Shown: one piece after another, positions 45,700-56,814 of the stretch
Layout: each line of letters opens with the position of its first letter
Numbering within the stretch: the first letter of the stretch is position 1
Assembly: GCF_027887165.1 (NCBI RefSeq)
Contig: NC_077227.1
Location: forward strand, 81,237,430-81,301,429
Source: Monodelphis domestica
Lineage: Eukaryota; Chordata; Mammalia; Didelphimorphia; Didelphidae
DNA: 64,000 nucleotides
Direction of reading: 5' to 3'
Translations under genes and position numbers: made by a program
Notes under the pieces: generated by a model
The model's input: only the letters and a program-made list of their open reading frames with translations
Databases searched by the model: none
Told to the model about the DNA's origin: nothing

Positions 45700-46590
45700 T
45701 TTTTTTAAAGATTTATGTGGTTATAAATACTTGACAGTTTGGGGTTTTTTTTGAGAAATATATGTTCATATCTTTTGACCACTTGTCTACTGGGGAATGA
45801 CTATTGATCTTACATATATTGCTTATGTATCTTCGATACCAAACCCTTATCAGAATAATTTGATAAAGTTTTCCCCATTCTGACACTTCCCTTTGTATCC
45901 TAGATGAATTAATTTTGTCTATGCAGGAGCTTTTCAGTTTTATATCATCAGTTATCTATTTGTCTTTTGTATTGCTTGTTTGGCTAAGAATATAACTCCT
46001 ACCCATAGCTATGAGATGAATATGACCTTTTAAAATTTTTAAATTTTATTATTTTTAATATTAAAGTTACATATAAATTTAGAATGTTTTATGGAACATG
46101 GTGTAAGACATTTTTTTAAGCCTAATTTCTGCTGGATTGTTTTCCAGTTTCTTCAGCAGTTACCAAATAAGAAGTATTTTCTTAGGTAATTTAAGTTTTC
46201 CATTTTCTCAAATACTGGGTTACAGAATTCCATTGTTTCTGATTCTTCCTTGACCAGTCTGTTCTATTGATGTACTTCTATTTTATAACCAATATCAGAT
46301 GGTTTTATTGACTGCTGCTTTTATACTACAGTTTAGGTCTAGAAGTACTCTTTTTAGATTTTATTATTATTATAAAGAAATGCAATTGATTTTTTAAAGG
46401 TTTATTTTGTAGTCTGCAACTTTATTGAAGTTATTAAGTACCTCTATTGGTATCTTTGCTGACTCCTTATGCTAGCTTTTGGTCTTAAAAGGATGCTTTT
46501 TATGCTATCAAGGCCTACACTTTAGAAGGCTGTTAGCAGAAGTAAGTGATAAGTCAAAGACATGATTATTGAAATAATCATGGATTTTAA
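45700..46590 (-). mobile_element. L1 LINE, ORF2 part
   Basis: It has 'ttcatatcttttgaccactt', 'gtctactggggaatgactat', then 'taccaaacccttatcagaat' and 'gtagtctgcaactttattga'. The antisense L1 ORF2 order is kept but diverged, pointing to an older subfamily. Confidence 0.6.
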
Positions 46591-46629
46591 ATATTTTGGT
46601 TTTTAATATGTTTAGCTATGTTATTGTAT

Positions 46630-47600
46630 TCATAATGATGAACTATTCTGGCATAAGTCCACATGAAAGAATTATCCAAGAAACTTATAAGAGAAATGCA
46701 AAACAAAACAACCCTGTGGTTTCACCTCACATGCTGCAAATTGGCCAAGATGACCAAAAAAAGGGCACTAATCAATATGGAGGAGGGTTGTGGGAAGACA
46801 GTCACACTGTGAATTTTAAAAGTCTCCATCTTGGTCTAGCACCCAAAAATTGTGCACACCCACACTACACGGGCATGTGCTAGTCAATGAAAAATCAGAA
46901 ATAACTAACTGCCCACCTGGGCTGTCCTAAGCCAAGCTAGAGCCAACCATTGGCATTTGTGAGACACAGGAAGTGAGGTAGGGAACAGCCTCTGGAATTC
47001 GCTCACTTCCTGTGGAGAGAGTGAGACAGGAGTTGGTGTTAGGAGCTTGGAGGGAGAGGACGCCCGCAGACAGCTTTCCTTCAGATTGGTCACGTGAGTT
47101 AAGGACTGATTCTTTCCACCTGGGCCTTTGGGCCTAAAACTCCCTCTGCCTTGGTCAGAGGTTGAGTAGCCCCTTTCCCTTTTCTCTTCTCTCCTTCTCT
47201 CCCTCTCCTTTCCCTACTCCCAGTGTTATTAAACCTCCATAAACTCCATTCTGACTTGAGTGTTTCATTTTTAGGAATTTCATAAGTAAATTCCTTGGCG
47301 GCCATTGTTTAATATTACAAAAAATCCTGTAGCCACACTTTAACCATTACAATATTATAATCTCTCCCAAAAGCCCAAAATTTCTACCATTACAACACTA
47401 AAACATTATTGGTGGAACTCTGTGAAATGGTAAAACCACTTAGAAAGCAATTTGAAATTATGCAAATAAGATTACTAAAATGCCCATAAAAGATGAACTT
47501 GAGATTCCTATTACTCAGCTTATACCCTTTTCTCCCTCCCCTCCTGCCCCAGAAGCCATCAATAAGAAGGTCCTTCATATATATCAAAATATTTATAGCA
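46630..47600 (+). mobile_element. L1 LINE, ORF2 end, split by a solo LTR
   Basis: The left part 46630-46807 has 'agagaaatgcaaaacaaaac', 'aaccctgtggtttcacctca'. The right part 47395-47600 resumes with 'acactaaaacattattggtg', 'gaaagcaatttgaaattatg'. The two halves join at the ACAC target site with no loss of L1 sequence. It is antisense to the gene. Confidence 0.7.
46804..47398 (+). mobile_element. Solo LTR, 587 bp, TSD ACAC, inserted in L1
   Basis: The LTR runs from TGTGAATTTTAAAAG at 46808 to ATTACA at 47394, with ACAC at 46804-46807 and 47395-47398. The start resembles that of the LTR at 24001. It carries 'ttattaaacctccataaact' as a possible polyadenylation area and a 'cttggcggccattg' motif. 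The end has a duplicated ccattaca (47344-47351 and 47387-47394). No viral genes adjoin it. Confidence 0.75.
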
Positions 47601-47759
47601 GCAGGTTTTTTTAAGGTTGTACATATTTACGATATAATACATATTTCTATGTTCATCAGGTTGTGAAACAAGACATGTTTTGCTTACACTAGAGAAAAAT
47701 TCATGGAGAAAATAAAGAATGTTATGTTTCAATATACATTTGGACTCCATCTGTTCCTT

Positions 47760-49425
47760 CTACAGTAGGGAATAGCCTTTTTTGTCATGAGTCCCTTGGA
47801 GTTGATCTAGATCCTTGATTGTTGATAATAGTTAAGTCATTCATAGGTGATCATCATACGTTATTGATGCTACTATGTTCTTCTCCTGGTTCTGCTCACT
47901 TTACATTGCATTACTTCACATAAGACTTCCCAGGTTTGTTTGTTTTTTTTTTGTGATCATCTCATCTTTCATTTCTAATAATATGACAGTATTCCATTAG
48001 AAGCATGTACCACAACTTGTTCAGCAATTTCCCAACTGATGGGCATCCTTTAAGTTTCCAGTCCTTTGCTACCCCAAAAGCACAGCTCTAAACATTTTTG
48101 TACAAGTGTGTCCTTTTCCCTTATCTTTGATATCTTTGGAATACACAACTGGGAGTGGTATTGCTGGGTGAAAGGGTATGCACAATTTGATGGCCCTTTG
48201 GGCCTGGTTCAAGACTGCTCTCCAAAATGGTTGTGTCAGTTCACAGTTCCACCAACAATGTATTAGTGTCCCAATTTTCCCATATCTCCTCCAACATTTA
48301 TCATTGTTTTTTACTCAGCCTGATAGATGTGAAGTAGTACCTCAGAGTTGTTTTAATTTGCATTTCTCTATTTAAAAGAGATTTAGAACATTTTTTCATA
48401 TGATTATAATTTTAATTTTATTTGAGAATTGCATATTCATATCTTTGACTATTTGTCAACTGAATGCTCTGAATTCCTATAAATTTGACTCAATTCTCCA
48501 TACATTTGAAAAATTAAGTCTTTATCAAATAGATTTTCTATAAAGATTGTTTCCTGTTTGATATTTGTCTTAATCTTTGGATGCACTGATTTTATTTGTG
48601 CAAAACCTTTTTAATTTAATGTAGTCAGTTATCTATTTTGCATCTCTTAATGTTCTCTATGTCTTATTTGTACTTAAATTCTTCTCTTATCCACAGGTCT
48701 GATAGGTAAACTATTTTGTGCTCCCCTAATTTGTTTATGTTATTACCTTTTATTTCTAAATCATGTATGCATTTTGATTTTACTTTGGTATCTTGACATA
48801 TGGCTTGAGGTGTTAAGTCTATACCTAATTTCTACCATTCTGTTTTCCAATTTTCCCAGCAGCTTTTGTCAAATAATGAGTTGTTCTTCCAAAAGGTTGA
48901 ATCTTTGGGTTTGTCAAATATTAGGTTACTATTGTCATTTATCACTGCATATTGAGTGCCTAATCTATTCTAGTGGTCCACAACTTTATTTCTTAGCCAA
49001 TACCAGATTATTTTGATGGTTGCTATTTTATAATATAATTTGAGATCCAATACAGCTAAGCTACCTTCCTTCATTTTTTTTTCATTAATTCCCTTGATAT
49101 TCTGGGTCTTCTTTTTCTTCCAGATGAATTATTTTTCCTAGTTCTATGAAATGATTTTGGGTAGTTTGATTGGGATGGCACTTATTAAGTAAATTAATTT
49201 AGGAAAAGTTGTCATCTTTATTATCTTGATTTGGCCTGCAGATGAGCAATTAATATTTTTCCAATTGTTTAGATCTGACTTTATATGAAATGTTTTATGT
49301 TGCAATTATATAATTTCTGGGTTTGTCTCAGCAGGTAGATTTCCAGGTATTTTATGTCTACCTATATTTTAAATGGAATTCCTCTTTCTTTTTCGTGGCA
49401 TTGGACTTTATTGATAATATAGAGA
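47760..49425 (-). mobile_element. L1 LINE, 3' end and ORF2 part
   Basis: The antisense order runs from 'tctcctggttctgctcactt' through 'gcaatttcccaactgatggg', 'tgggagtggtattgctgggt', 'agttccaccaacaatgtatt' to 'catctttattatcttgattt'. It is in sense with TBC1D12. Confidence 0.75.
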
Positions 49426-49439
49426 AATGTACAGCAGTT

Positions 49440-49960
49440 GTATTTTTTTGGTGACAGCAAAGAAATGGGGGAGAAGAAAGTAGATGTCCATTGATTAGGG
49501 AATGGCTAAACAATTGTGGTATATTAATTAAAGATAACTGTGATGTAAGAAATGGTGTAGGTGATGAATACAGAGAAGCATATAAAGAGCTACATGAAAT
49601 GATACAGAATCAAGTAAACCGAACCAAGAAAACAATGAATTAACAAAATTGTAAAGATCAAACGTGATTTATGATGAGAAATGGCACACACACAACCCAC
49701 TCTATCATAGAAGGAGGGCCACAGATGCTGCATATTATGTGTGGTTTTAGGCTTTCAGGGTCTTAAATGGTGTGCTAATTTTTTCTTTTTTTCTTTTTCT
49801 TTATCTTTTATAAATTTATTTGTTATTTAAGATGAGTTTCAGAGAAGACTATAAAGGGAACCAATATTGGATAAAATTATAATGAAGTAAAAAAATAGAA
49901 TATTTATAAATAAATTGAATACTTACAAGTAAATAAATAAAAACATACTTAAAAAAAGAT
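49440..49960 (+). mobile_element. L1 LINE 3' end, opposite orientation
   Basis: It has 'agatgtccattgattaggga', 'atgaaatgatacagaatcaa' and 'aaaccgaaccaagaaaacaa', then an A-rich end. It covers the same L1 segment as the start of the previous element, so the pair is two insertions and not one inverted copy. Confidence 0.65.
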
Positions 49961-49969
49961 TCAATCTAT

Positions 49970-50306
49970 GTTTTGTGTTTTTCCAAGCTATATTTTCCAT
50001 GACATTTTGTATGATTGAAAATGTTAACCCTAAAAAAGAACAACATATCCCAAGAGCCCACTGACTTCCTATCATTACATACTTCCTGTATACAGAGGAT
50101 GAAGGGCGTGGGCTTTAGAGGCTCCTCCTCTCTGATGTAGAATCAGCAGTGATGGTGGTGAGTGGGGATGGCTAAAAATGGCTAACCAGCCATGGGCATG
50201 TGGTCTTTATTTTGAATCTTCTTTATTCCTTGATTTCTAAGGATCATTAATAAATCTCTTAAAATATAATATTATTATTGAGATTTAATTTTAACTTTTA
50301 CAGTTT
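49970..50306 (+). mobile_element. Solo LTR, about 329 bp, TSD GTTT (probable)
   Basis: The LTR runs from TGTGTTTTTCC at 49974 to TTTTACA at 50302. GTTT flanks it at 49970-49973 and 50303-50306. The 3' part (attaataaatctcttaaaat) resembles the end of the LTR at 36309. The left boundary rests mainly on the TSD match. Confidence 0.55.
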
Positions 50307-50429
50307 TAATAGCAAGTCAACTTACTAATCACTCTCATTCTTGATGTTCTCTCCTCCCTTGGAGGATTACATTTTACTGTACAGCTTTCCAACCTTATTT
50401 GATCCCTTCTTCTCTATATCTTACTTAGA

Positions 50430-50665
50430 TGCAATATGGTTGAGTGGGAAAGACTTTAAGACTTGGATCCTAGTGATCTGGGTGTTAATTCCAGTTCTTA
50501 TACATATTATCTAGTTATAATGGGCAAATAGACACATCATAATTTCTTTACTTTCTCATGTATGAAATGGAAATAATAATACTTGCGTTATTTGCCCTCA
50601 CCAGGTGACTATGAAAGAAGTCCTTTGTAATGTGAAATCATTTTATAAATTTAGGCTAAGACTTC
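50430..50665 (+). mobile_element. MIR-type SINE
   Basis: The order 'tatggttgagtgggaaagac', 'ctttctcatgtatgaaatgg', 'gaaataataatacttgcgtt' and 'taatgtgaaatcattttata' is CORE-SINE-like. Confidence 0.55.
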
Positions 50666-50669
50666 TTTT

Positions 50670-51570
50670 ACTAGTTTTTCTTCCCCTTCCTATACCTTTT
50701 AATTGTGGACATCCTCCAAAACATTGTTCACATCCTCTTTTTCTAAACTCTCAAATTTGGTAACCATTCTGATGGCTTGACTTACATCAGAAGCTATATT
50801 TCTAGTCTTAACAACTCCACTGAGCTCCAAAGCTGAATTTCCAATTACCTACTAAACAACTCCATCTGAATATCCTGCCATAAACTCAAAATTCAGCACA
50901 TCTAGAACTCAATTCACCAACTCTACTATCCCCCAAAATTTGCCTGTTCTAATATCCCTATTTCAGTATATGTCACTAATTCTCATCTCCCAGATTTGAA
51001 ACCTTTTTGATTCTTCCTCCTTTCTCTCCCTCATCTTCCATATTCAGTACTTACCAAATACTATCAAATTCAGCCTCTTCAACTTTAATAGTAATAGCAC
51101 CTTTGTGAGACCTAACTCTACAATCTCTTACACTCTTGGCTTACCTTTCTACTCACTGCTACCATTCCAACTCAGACTTCTTATAACAGTCTCTTAACTC
51201 CTTTCCTCCAAGGCAACTCTTCTCCCCTCTATAATTTATATATTTTCACATGGTTGTCAAAGATATCTTCCTATTGTCAAGGTGTGACTACATCATTCCC
51301 AATCTAAAAACCTTGAATATACTTTTGTTGCTTAGTAAATAGAACACAGGCTCCTCAGTCTGGCCTTCACTGACCTCAGCTATACCTTTCCAGCATAGTC
51401 ACATACTATTTACCAATATTAGAATGGTGGCCCCTTCATCCTAACCTACTGAAATCTTTCAAGTTTTACTTCTGATGCTGTCATCTCTGAGAAGTTTTCC
51501 CCATCCTCTCAAGATATGTCAACTCATCCATATTAAATCTTAAATATCACTATTTGGACCCATTCTGTAC
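50670..51570 (+). mobile_element. L2 LINE, sense copy
   Basis: The order 'gaactcaattcaccaactct', 'ttttgattcttcctcctttc', 'gacctaactctacaatctct', 'caaggtgtgactacatcatt' and 'ctgagaagttttccccatcc' follows the L2 3' coding end for about 900 bp. It is antisense to the gene. All frames are broken. Confidence 0.7.
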
Positions 51571-51589
51571 TTTTGTTTTTGTAACTGGC

Positions 51590-51815
51590 ATTACAAATGA
51601 ACGTAAAAGCATTTATTAAGCCAGAAAAGGCAGGCACAGAAAGTGAGACAAAAATTTGCTTGGTCCTTGGAGGTATTCTTAAAATGCCAGTCCTTCTAAC
51701 ATTAAGTGCTTACTATATCCCAAGCACTGTGCTAAACACAAGATATTTAAATAGAAAGAGCAAGATACTCTCTGCTCTCAAAAAAACTCACACTCTTAAT
51801 GGGAGGAAACAGAGC
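51590..51815 (-). mobile_element. L2 tail, antisense
   Basis: 'gtgcttactatatcccaagc' and 'actgtgctaaacacaagata' are the inverted L2 tail, next to the sense L2 at 50670. Confidence 0.6.
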
Positions 51816-51974
51816 AGTTATTTAAAACAAACAAACAAATACTGAATCTGGAATTAAAGAACTAGGTTCCAAAACTTCCAGGCATTTTAGGTCCCTGAGC
51901 AAGTCCCTTTCCATTTTGGCTTTCTCATCTGAAAAATAAGAATGGTGCTATGGGATGTTTAAATCTATATTCTT

Positions 51975-52100
51975 ACCTAACTCTATTCCTACACCCTCCC
52001 CAACTAAATTATAAGTTCTCTGAGGGCAGATACTACAATGTCTAGAGGACAGTATGAAGCATACAGTGGGTGTTTAATGTCCCTTGAATTTAATTGAACA
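51975..52100 (+). mobile_element. L2 3' tail, sense
   Basis: The motifs 'ataagttctctgagggcaga', 'tactacaatgtctagagg' and 'gggtgtttaatgtcccttga' are the terminal part of L2, just outside the next exon. Confidence 0.6.
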
Positions 52101-52157
52101 AACACAATACTACTGATATCATATATACTGCTATATATGTGAACACGTAATACAAAC

Positions 52158-52264
52158 CAGGAGTGATATTGAGTTCATTGCCCACAGCTAGACTCCATAC
52201 TTTTCCACGAACACTAGGAGGCAGTCCTTGCCACCACAGTTCTCTAACTCTCCTTGTACTTCGC
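52158..52264 (-). CDS. TBC1D12: TBC1D12 exon 6, start of the TBC domain
   Basis: The 107-bp exon has acceptor tttcaag and donor gtttgt. It begins with G (completing an ATG Met codon) and ends CCT G. It encodes [13 protein letters not shown], then [19 protein letters not shown] and ITP. The G-L/I-P-x-x-x-R-x-x-V-W signature is the first conserved TBC motif. The donor has T at +3, weaker than its neighbours. Confidence 0.97.
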
Positions 52265-52556
52265 CTTGAAATAAAGGGGAGAAAAAAGAGAATGTTATTT
52301 AGTCGTGAATATAAGAGTTCCATCATGACTTACCTAAGTCAACAAATGTTGAAAAAATGCATTCTTTCCTTAGATTTCATCTTTATCACAGAACAAAAGT
52401 CCACAAAAGTACAGCATTTCAAAGGGAAGCTATGATTATTTTCAAAGAGAATAGTGTTCTAAAATTATGGCTAGAGTCAAAGGATAAATGAGAAATAAGG
52501 AAAAATCAGAAAGATGCATAAACATATATAATTTCCAAGGAATTCTGCTTACTTAC

Positions 52557-52674
52557 ATTCCTTCCCAATTTGGTAGTATCTCATTGACCCATATCACCAT
52601 CGCACTTGCAATATTCTCTTCTTGTTTAAATCGTTCTTTCATTATTTTTTTTCTTTTATGTGCTTCTTTAATTT
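52557..52674 (-). CDS. TBC1D12: TBC1D12 exon 5
   Basis: The 118-bp exon has acceptor atgcag and donor gtaagt. It starts AA (completing Glu) and ends GGA AT. It encodes [19 protein letters not shown], then [19 protein letters not shown]. The basic, helical first half likely forms the end of a coiled-coil-like linker before the TBC domain. The intron to the next exon is 292 bp. Confidence 0.96.
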
Positions 52675-52834
52675 CTGCATTAAACATTAAAGAACTTATT
52701 TTAAATAAAACATTTTAAAACTGTTTGAGTTTATAATAAGTTATTTCTGCCTAAATCTATAACGATGCAGTTCTTAAAGTTTTCTGATTATAGGGTAAAC
52801 AAGGAGGGGAAATGCAACTTTCATAATACTTAGC

Positions 52835-53035
52835 ATTTCATAACTAGAGAGGTAGAAGGGGCCTAAGAAAACATCTATTAAAATCTTTTCATATTATAAG
52901 AAACTTTGAAATTAGGTGATGTTAAGTGATTAAATTCAAGGTCACAAAGCTCATTAAGGGCAGACTTGGGATTAGAGTCCAGGCTTCCTGATTCCTCAGT
53001 CTAATTTTTTTCAACTCTATTATATACTGTTCTCT
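52835..53035 (-). mobile_element. MIR-type SINE, antisense
   Basis: The order 'aaggggcctaagaaaacatc', 'ttaaattcaaggtcacaaag', 'ctcattaagggcagacttgg' and 'agtccaggcttcctgattcc' is the reverse CORE-SINE pattern. Confidence 0.7.
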
Positions 53036-53945
53036 CCTTTTTTGACCTTAAAAAAAATCAAGACATAAATTTTTTTATCAAGGTAGCAAAAACAACAGGA
53101 ATAATTTTTAAAGTACAATTTCCTAATTCTTTATTATAAAGGGTGGCTTACTAGAAGGGACAAAAAGAGAGAAATACAGGGAAAATGTAGGTCAAGGAAA
53201 AACAAAATAAATCAAAAGTCTAATAAAAATTGAACTTCCTTAAGAACCAATACTCTTCTTTCCCACTAGTATGCAATTTTTTATTAGAATTATTATGGGC
53301 AATCAGTAAATGACCTAAAAACCATGATATAACTACAGAGGTATGCTTATCAGACATTGCTGTTTAAAAGATTTCACTTTGCTTATATAAAATATATAAG
53401 AAGTCCAAGGTGCATAACATATTAGATACTAAACACCCATCATCAGAATAATATTTTTTAAATCTTAAGATGATTTCTACTTTGTAAACTATGAAGTACT
53501 AGATAAAAGTGAGATTACTATAACAGTATACAGCATAGTAGATAATCAACTAGTCTTGAATAAAGAGGGCCCTGGATCCAAATGCTGTCCTTGATATACA
53601 CTAGTAGGTAATTTCCTTTTAATCACAGTACCACAAGTAAATCTCAAATATCATCATTGATAAACTGGCGGAAGGAATTTGTACTCTAGGATTTCTGTAT
53701 ATGAATAAATCACAGGCCCAGAAAAAATCAATTATAATAAATTGTTATTACATGCTCACTTTTTTCTCTTTCTCTACTAGGATCATCTACTCATTGATTA
53801 CTATTTTAAGTAGTATCAATTAAAAAGTACCTGTGAATTTAGTGGTATGATTTAGTAGCATATACCTAGCAATTCAATTCAAATTTCAAATACTTTTTAT
53901 TAAAACTAATTAATCAGAAGTAATTATTAATTTCACCTAACCTCA
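53036..53945. other. Intronic DNA, nothing recognised
   Basis: About 900 bp of AT-rich intron. A short MIR-like string at 53560-53600 is too weak to call. Confidence 0.35.
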
Positions 53946-54395
53946 ACACAGTTTTTCTCTGTATTTTCCACTAGCTTCATTGCTTTTAGGCTTCTTTGGT
54001 CTTCTCCATTATGCTTTTCTTCCCCAGGAAACTCATCATTGGGAAATCTCATTATCCTAAAAGACTGGATCTGCTTGGTCCTCACATCTCATCAGTCCCC
54101 TCTGATGGTAAGGGGGCATTTGGCAGGGCCATTTAAAGGAGCTCAGCACAGTTTTTCTGACCATTTCCCATCAGCTACACAGCTTCTGGACTTGTTTAGA
54201 AATCTCAATTATGCCCTAGCACCTTCTTCTCCCTCCTCCCTTTTTTTAGCTCCCTTTTGTGAGTTAGTCTTCCCTCAAAAGATTATAAGCTACTTAAGGG
54301 CAGGGACTTTTTTGGTTTTTATATGTATTTGTATCCTCAGTCCTTGGCAAAGTTATTGGCACAGAAGTAGGCACTAAATATTTATTGACTGTGAA
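53946..54395 (+). mobile_element. L2 LINE 3' end, sense
   Basis: The stretch ends with a well-kept L2 tail: 'agattataagctacttaagg', 'gcagggacttttttggtttt', 'gtatcctcagtccttggcaa', 'ggcactaaatatttattgac'. Pyrimidine-rich coding remnants precede it. Confidence 0.65.
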
Positions 54396-54519
54396 CCAAC
54401 AATTATCTAAAGATGAAAATAACTATATATATGGGAAGAAAAATCCTACTTTCAGAAGTTTCACAAAAGTCATAAGAAAATGTTATTATGATTTCTGCTA
54501 TTTCAGCTATTACTATAGC

Positions 54520-54775
54520 GATAGAAATCTAAAAGAACAGTGAGCTAGGAATCAGAAAGCCAGAAATCTAGTCCCAGTTATTCCACTTACTAGCTGTGTG
54601 ATCTTGGATAAATCACAACCATCATGGATCTAAGCTTTTAAATCTGTAAAATGGGGATAATAATAATGCCTCCCTTACCTCCTTCACAGGATTGTTGTGA
54701 GAATAAAATGTATTAGGAAGCAATCTGTAAACTGTAAAGTGATATACAAATAGGAAGTATTGTGAAAATATCTTC
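54520..54775 (+). mobile_element. MIR/MON-type CORE-SINE
   Basis: It has 'cagtgagctaggaatcagaa', 'tactagctgtgtgatcttgg', 'aatctgtaaaatggggataa', 'cacaggattgttgtgagaat' and 'gtaaactgtaaagtgatata'. It is well preserved. Confidence 0.8.
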
Positions 54776-55007
54776 AGTATTAGCACATTCACAATGTACA
54801 GGTCAATGTAACATAAAATTTGTGAACATTTTTATTTTACATAAATTGCAATGTATGAGTTAATTAAGGGTTATGTTCTCTCCTGAGAGAATGCCCACTC
54901 CAAGGATATCATGAATCCAAAATACACCTCCCCCACCAATTTTTAAATCTATGTAAGCTATCATCTAAAGCACAACTAAGATTCTGCATTAATTAAATAT
55001 TTTAGTA

Positions 55008-55215
55008 TGGGAGCAGCTGGGTAGCTCAGTGGATTGAGAGCCAGGCCTAGAGATGGGAGGTCCTAGGTTCAAATCTGGCCTCAGACACTTCCCAGCTGTG
55101 TGACCCTGGGCAAATCACTTGACCCCCATTGCCTAGCCCTTACCACTCTTCTGCCTTGGAACCAATACACAGTATTGAGTCCAAGACAGAAGGTAAGGGT
55201 TAAAAAAAAACATTT
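55008..55215 (+). mobile_element. MAR1-type SINE, full length
   Basis: It has 'gggtagctcagtggattgag', 'ggttcaaatctggcctcaga', 'gtgtgaccctgggcaaatca', 'agtattgagtccaagacaga' and an A-run. A short attttag direct repeat flanks it. It is one of the best-preserved copies. Confidence 0.92.
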
Positions 55216-55863
55216 TAGATTATAATATTTTTGTATAAGAAATTATATTATTACTAATACTATTAGTGTCACCTCTTAGAAAAAGAGACAGTAATAAAAA
55301 GTGACAGCTTCGACAACTGAGGTTCTAAAGATGATAAATTTTTTCTGAAAGTCTAAAAGATAGTAAAGTGATTTTAATTCTAGTATTTTCAAATTCAATC
55401 ACATTCTTATTTAGGAAGTTTCACCAGAGATGAAAATCATTAATAATGTTTAAAAATGAAGGTAGTGGTAACAGCAATATGAATTAAAATAAATACCTTT
55501 GTTGAAACAGGAAGTTTATCTGCTCTTCAACCTTCTCTGATAAATCTTTTGCATACCCACAAGTCAGATATGATCATGAAAAGGTATTGTGTTCTTTGCC
55601 AGGGATTTTAATAGTCATAACTATTGATATAGTTATTGAAATAGTCATTTATATAGCATTCCCATCAATTAAAATTGAACTAAATTTAATAAACTATTTA
55701 AAGATACCAATAAATTAAAATAAAAATGTAAATATTAGGCATCCTCTTCAGATAAAAGAATTGTTCAAATTTTAATGTACTTTTGGTAGGCATGTTATTC
55801 TTCAAGTTCACTAATATAAACAAATCAATTATACTACTGATTTAAATTCCGATAAGTTCATAC
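55216..55863. other. Intronic DNA, nothing recognised
   Basis: About 650 bp of AT-rich intron up to the donor at 55863. No repeat or exon was seen. Confidence 0.4.
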
Positions 55864-55946
55864 CTCGTTTTTTAGCCTCAGCCACCATTTCATCATATTC
55901 TTGTCTATGACGTAAAGCTTCTTCAACTGACTTGGCAGGAAGATTT
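55864..55946 (-). CDS. TBC1D12: TBC1D12 exon 4
   Basis: The 83-bp exon has acceptor tttcag and donor gtatga. It starts with A (completing Ser) and ends CGA G. It encodes [19 protein letters not shown], then MVAEAKKR. The segment is charged and probably helical, N-terminal to the TBC domain. The reading phase agrees with both neighbours. Confidence 0.96.
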
Positions 55947-56814
55947 CTGAAAAATAAAATGCTAGTCAATCAGATATTTCAAAAAGACTGACTTTTAGTC
56001 TGTTAATCTTTCCCTGTTAAGGCAAGGGCTATGGAAAATACAATTACACATTTTATCATATATCATATCTCAGTCATAATGCAATCCAATTTGAAAGTTG
56101 ATCATGTAAATTTCATCTGCATTACATACACATGTGCACTTATATAGAAAGGATTTTGCTTTACTGAATCTATGAAAGGCAGCATGCTATTCTAGGAAAG
56201 AACACTGAATTTATTGTCCTTAAATATACACTCATGTTCATATTAACTGGAACAAAATAATTAAATTAATCAATGTCATAATAAACCTCTCCAACTTTTT
56301 ATATCTTAAAAAAACTAAAAAAAAAAAAACAACTTTACTTTCTGTCTTAGAGCTGTGAATGAATGAATCTTAGCTATCAAAATTACTTTTTCCCAGTCCT
56401 CAATCATCTTTTTACTCAGTTTCTACTGTCTTGCCCTTTGATGAATGGTTCTTCATAGCAATGGCCTGCAAATTTTTTTTCACTCATCTTCTTCTAGCTG
56501 TTCTTTCAATGCCAAGAAGTTTACACTGCCCTGGAAAAGAATCAATAATGTTTCCCCACCACTTCCATGGGTTCTAAGTCTCTCTCATGGTCTTTGGTTG
56601 TTTCTTGAGAATGATTTAGGCCTACTGACATCAATACCTTGGTCAGCTGGTTGGTGGTATTTTTTTGTTTTTGACTAAACTTTCCCTGGCATTTTAGTGT
56701 GACTAGCTTTCCTTCGATGTAGGTTTGAATGAATCATAAAAATCTGATTTTTCCTATACCAACAGCTCTAATAATCATTAAAGTGTGCTTTTAAGAACTA
56801 TAATTTTTATACTT
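55947..56814. other. Intronic DNA, nothing recognised
   Basis: About 870 bp. The part at 56340-56760 is less AT-rich than its surroundings and may be an old, unidentified repeat. No splice-flanked exon was found. Confidence 0.35.

Noticed and set aside
46596..46883. 95-residue plus-strand open frame
   Set aside because: It starts in L1 ORF2 sequence and continues across the ACAC junction into the LTR at 46808, so it is a chance frame.
47760..49960. Twin-primed (inverted) single L1 insertion
   Set aside because: The antisense and sense parts cover the same 3' segment of L1, so they must be two separate insertions.
52090..52326. Continuous minus-strand frame longer than the TBC exon
   Set aside because: Only 52158-52264 is coding. 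The rest reads through the donor (gtttgt) and acceptor into intron.
54039..54377. 112-residue plus-strand open frame
   Set aside because: It overlaps L2 3' sequence including the L2 tail, and has no recognisable domain.
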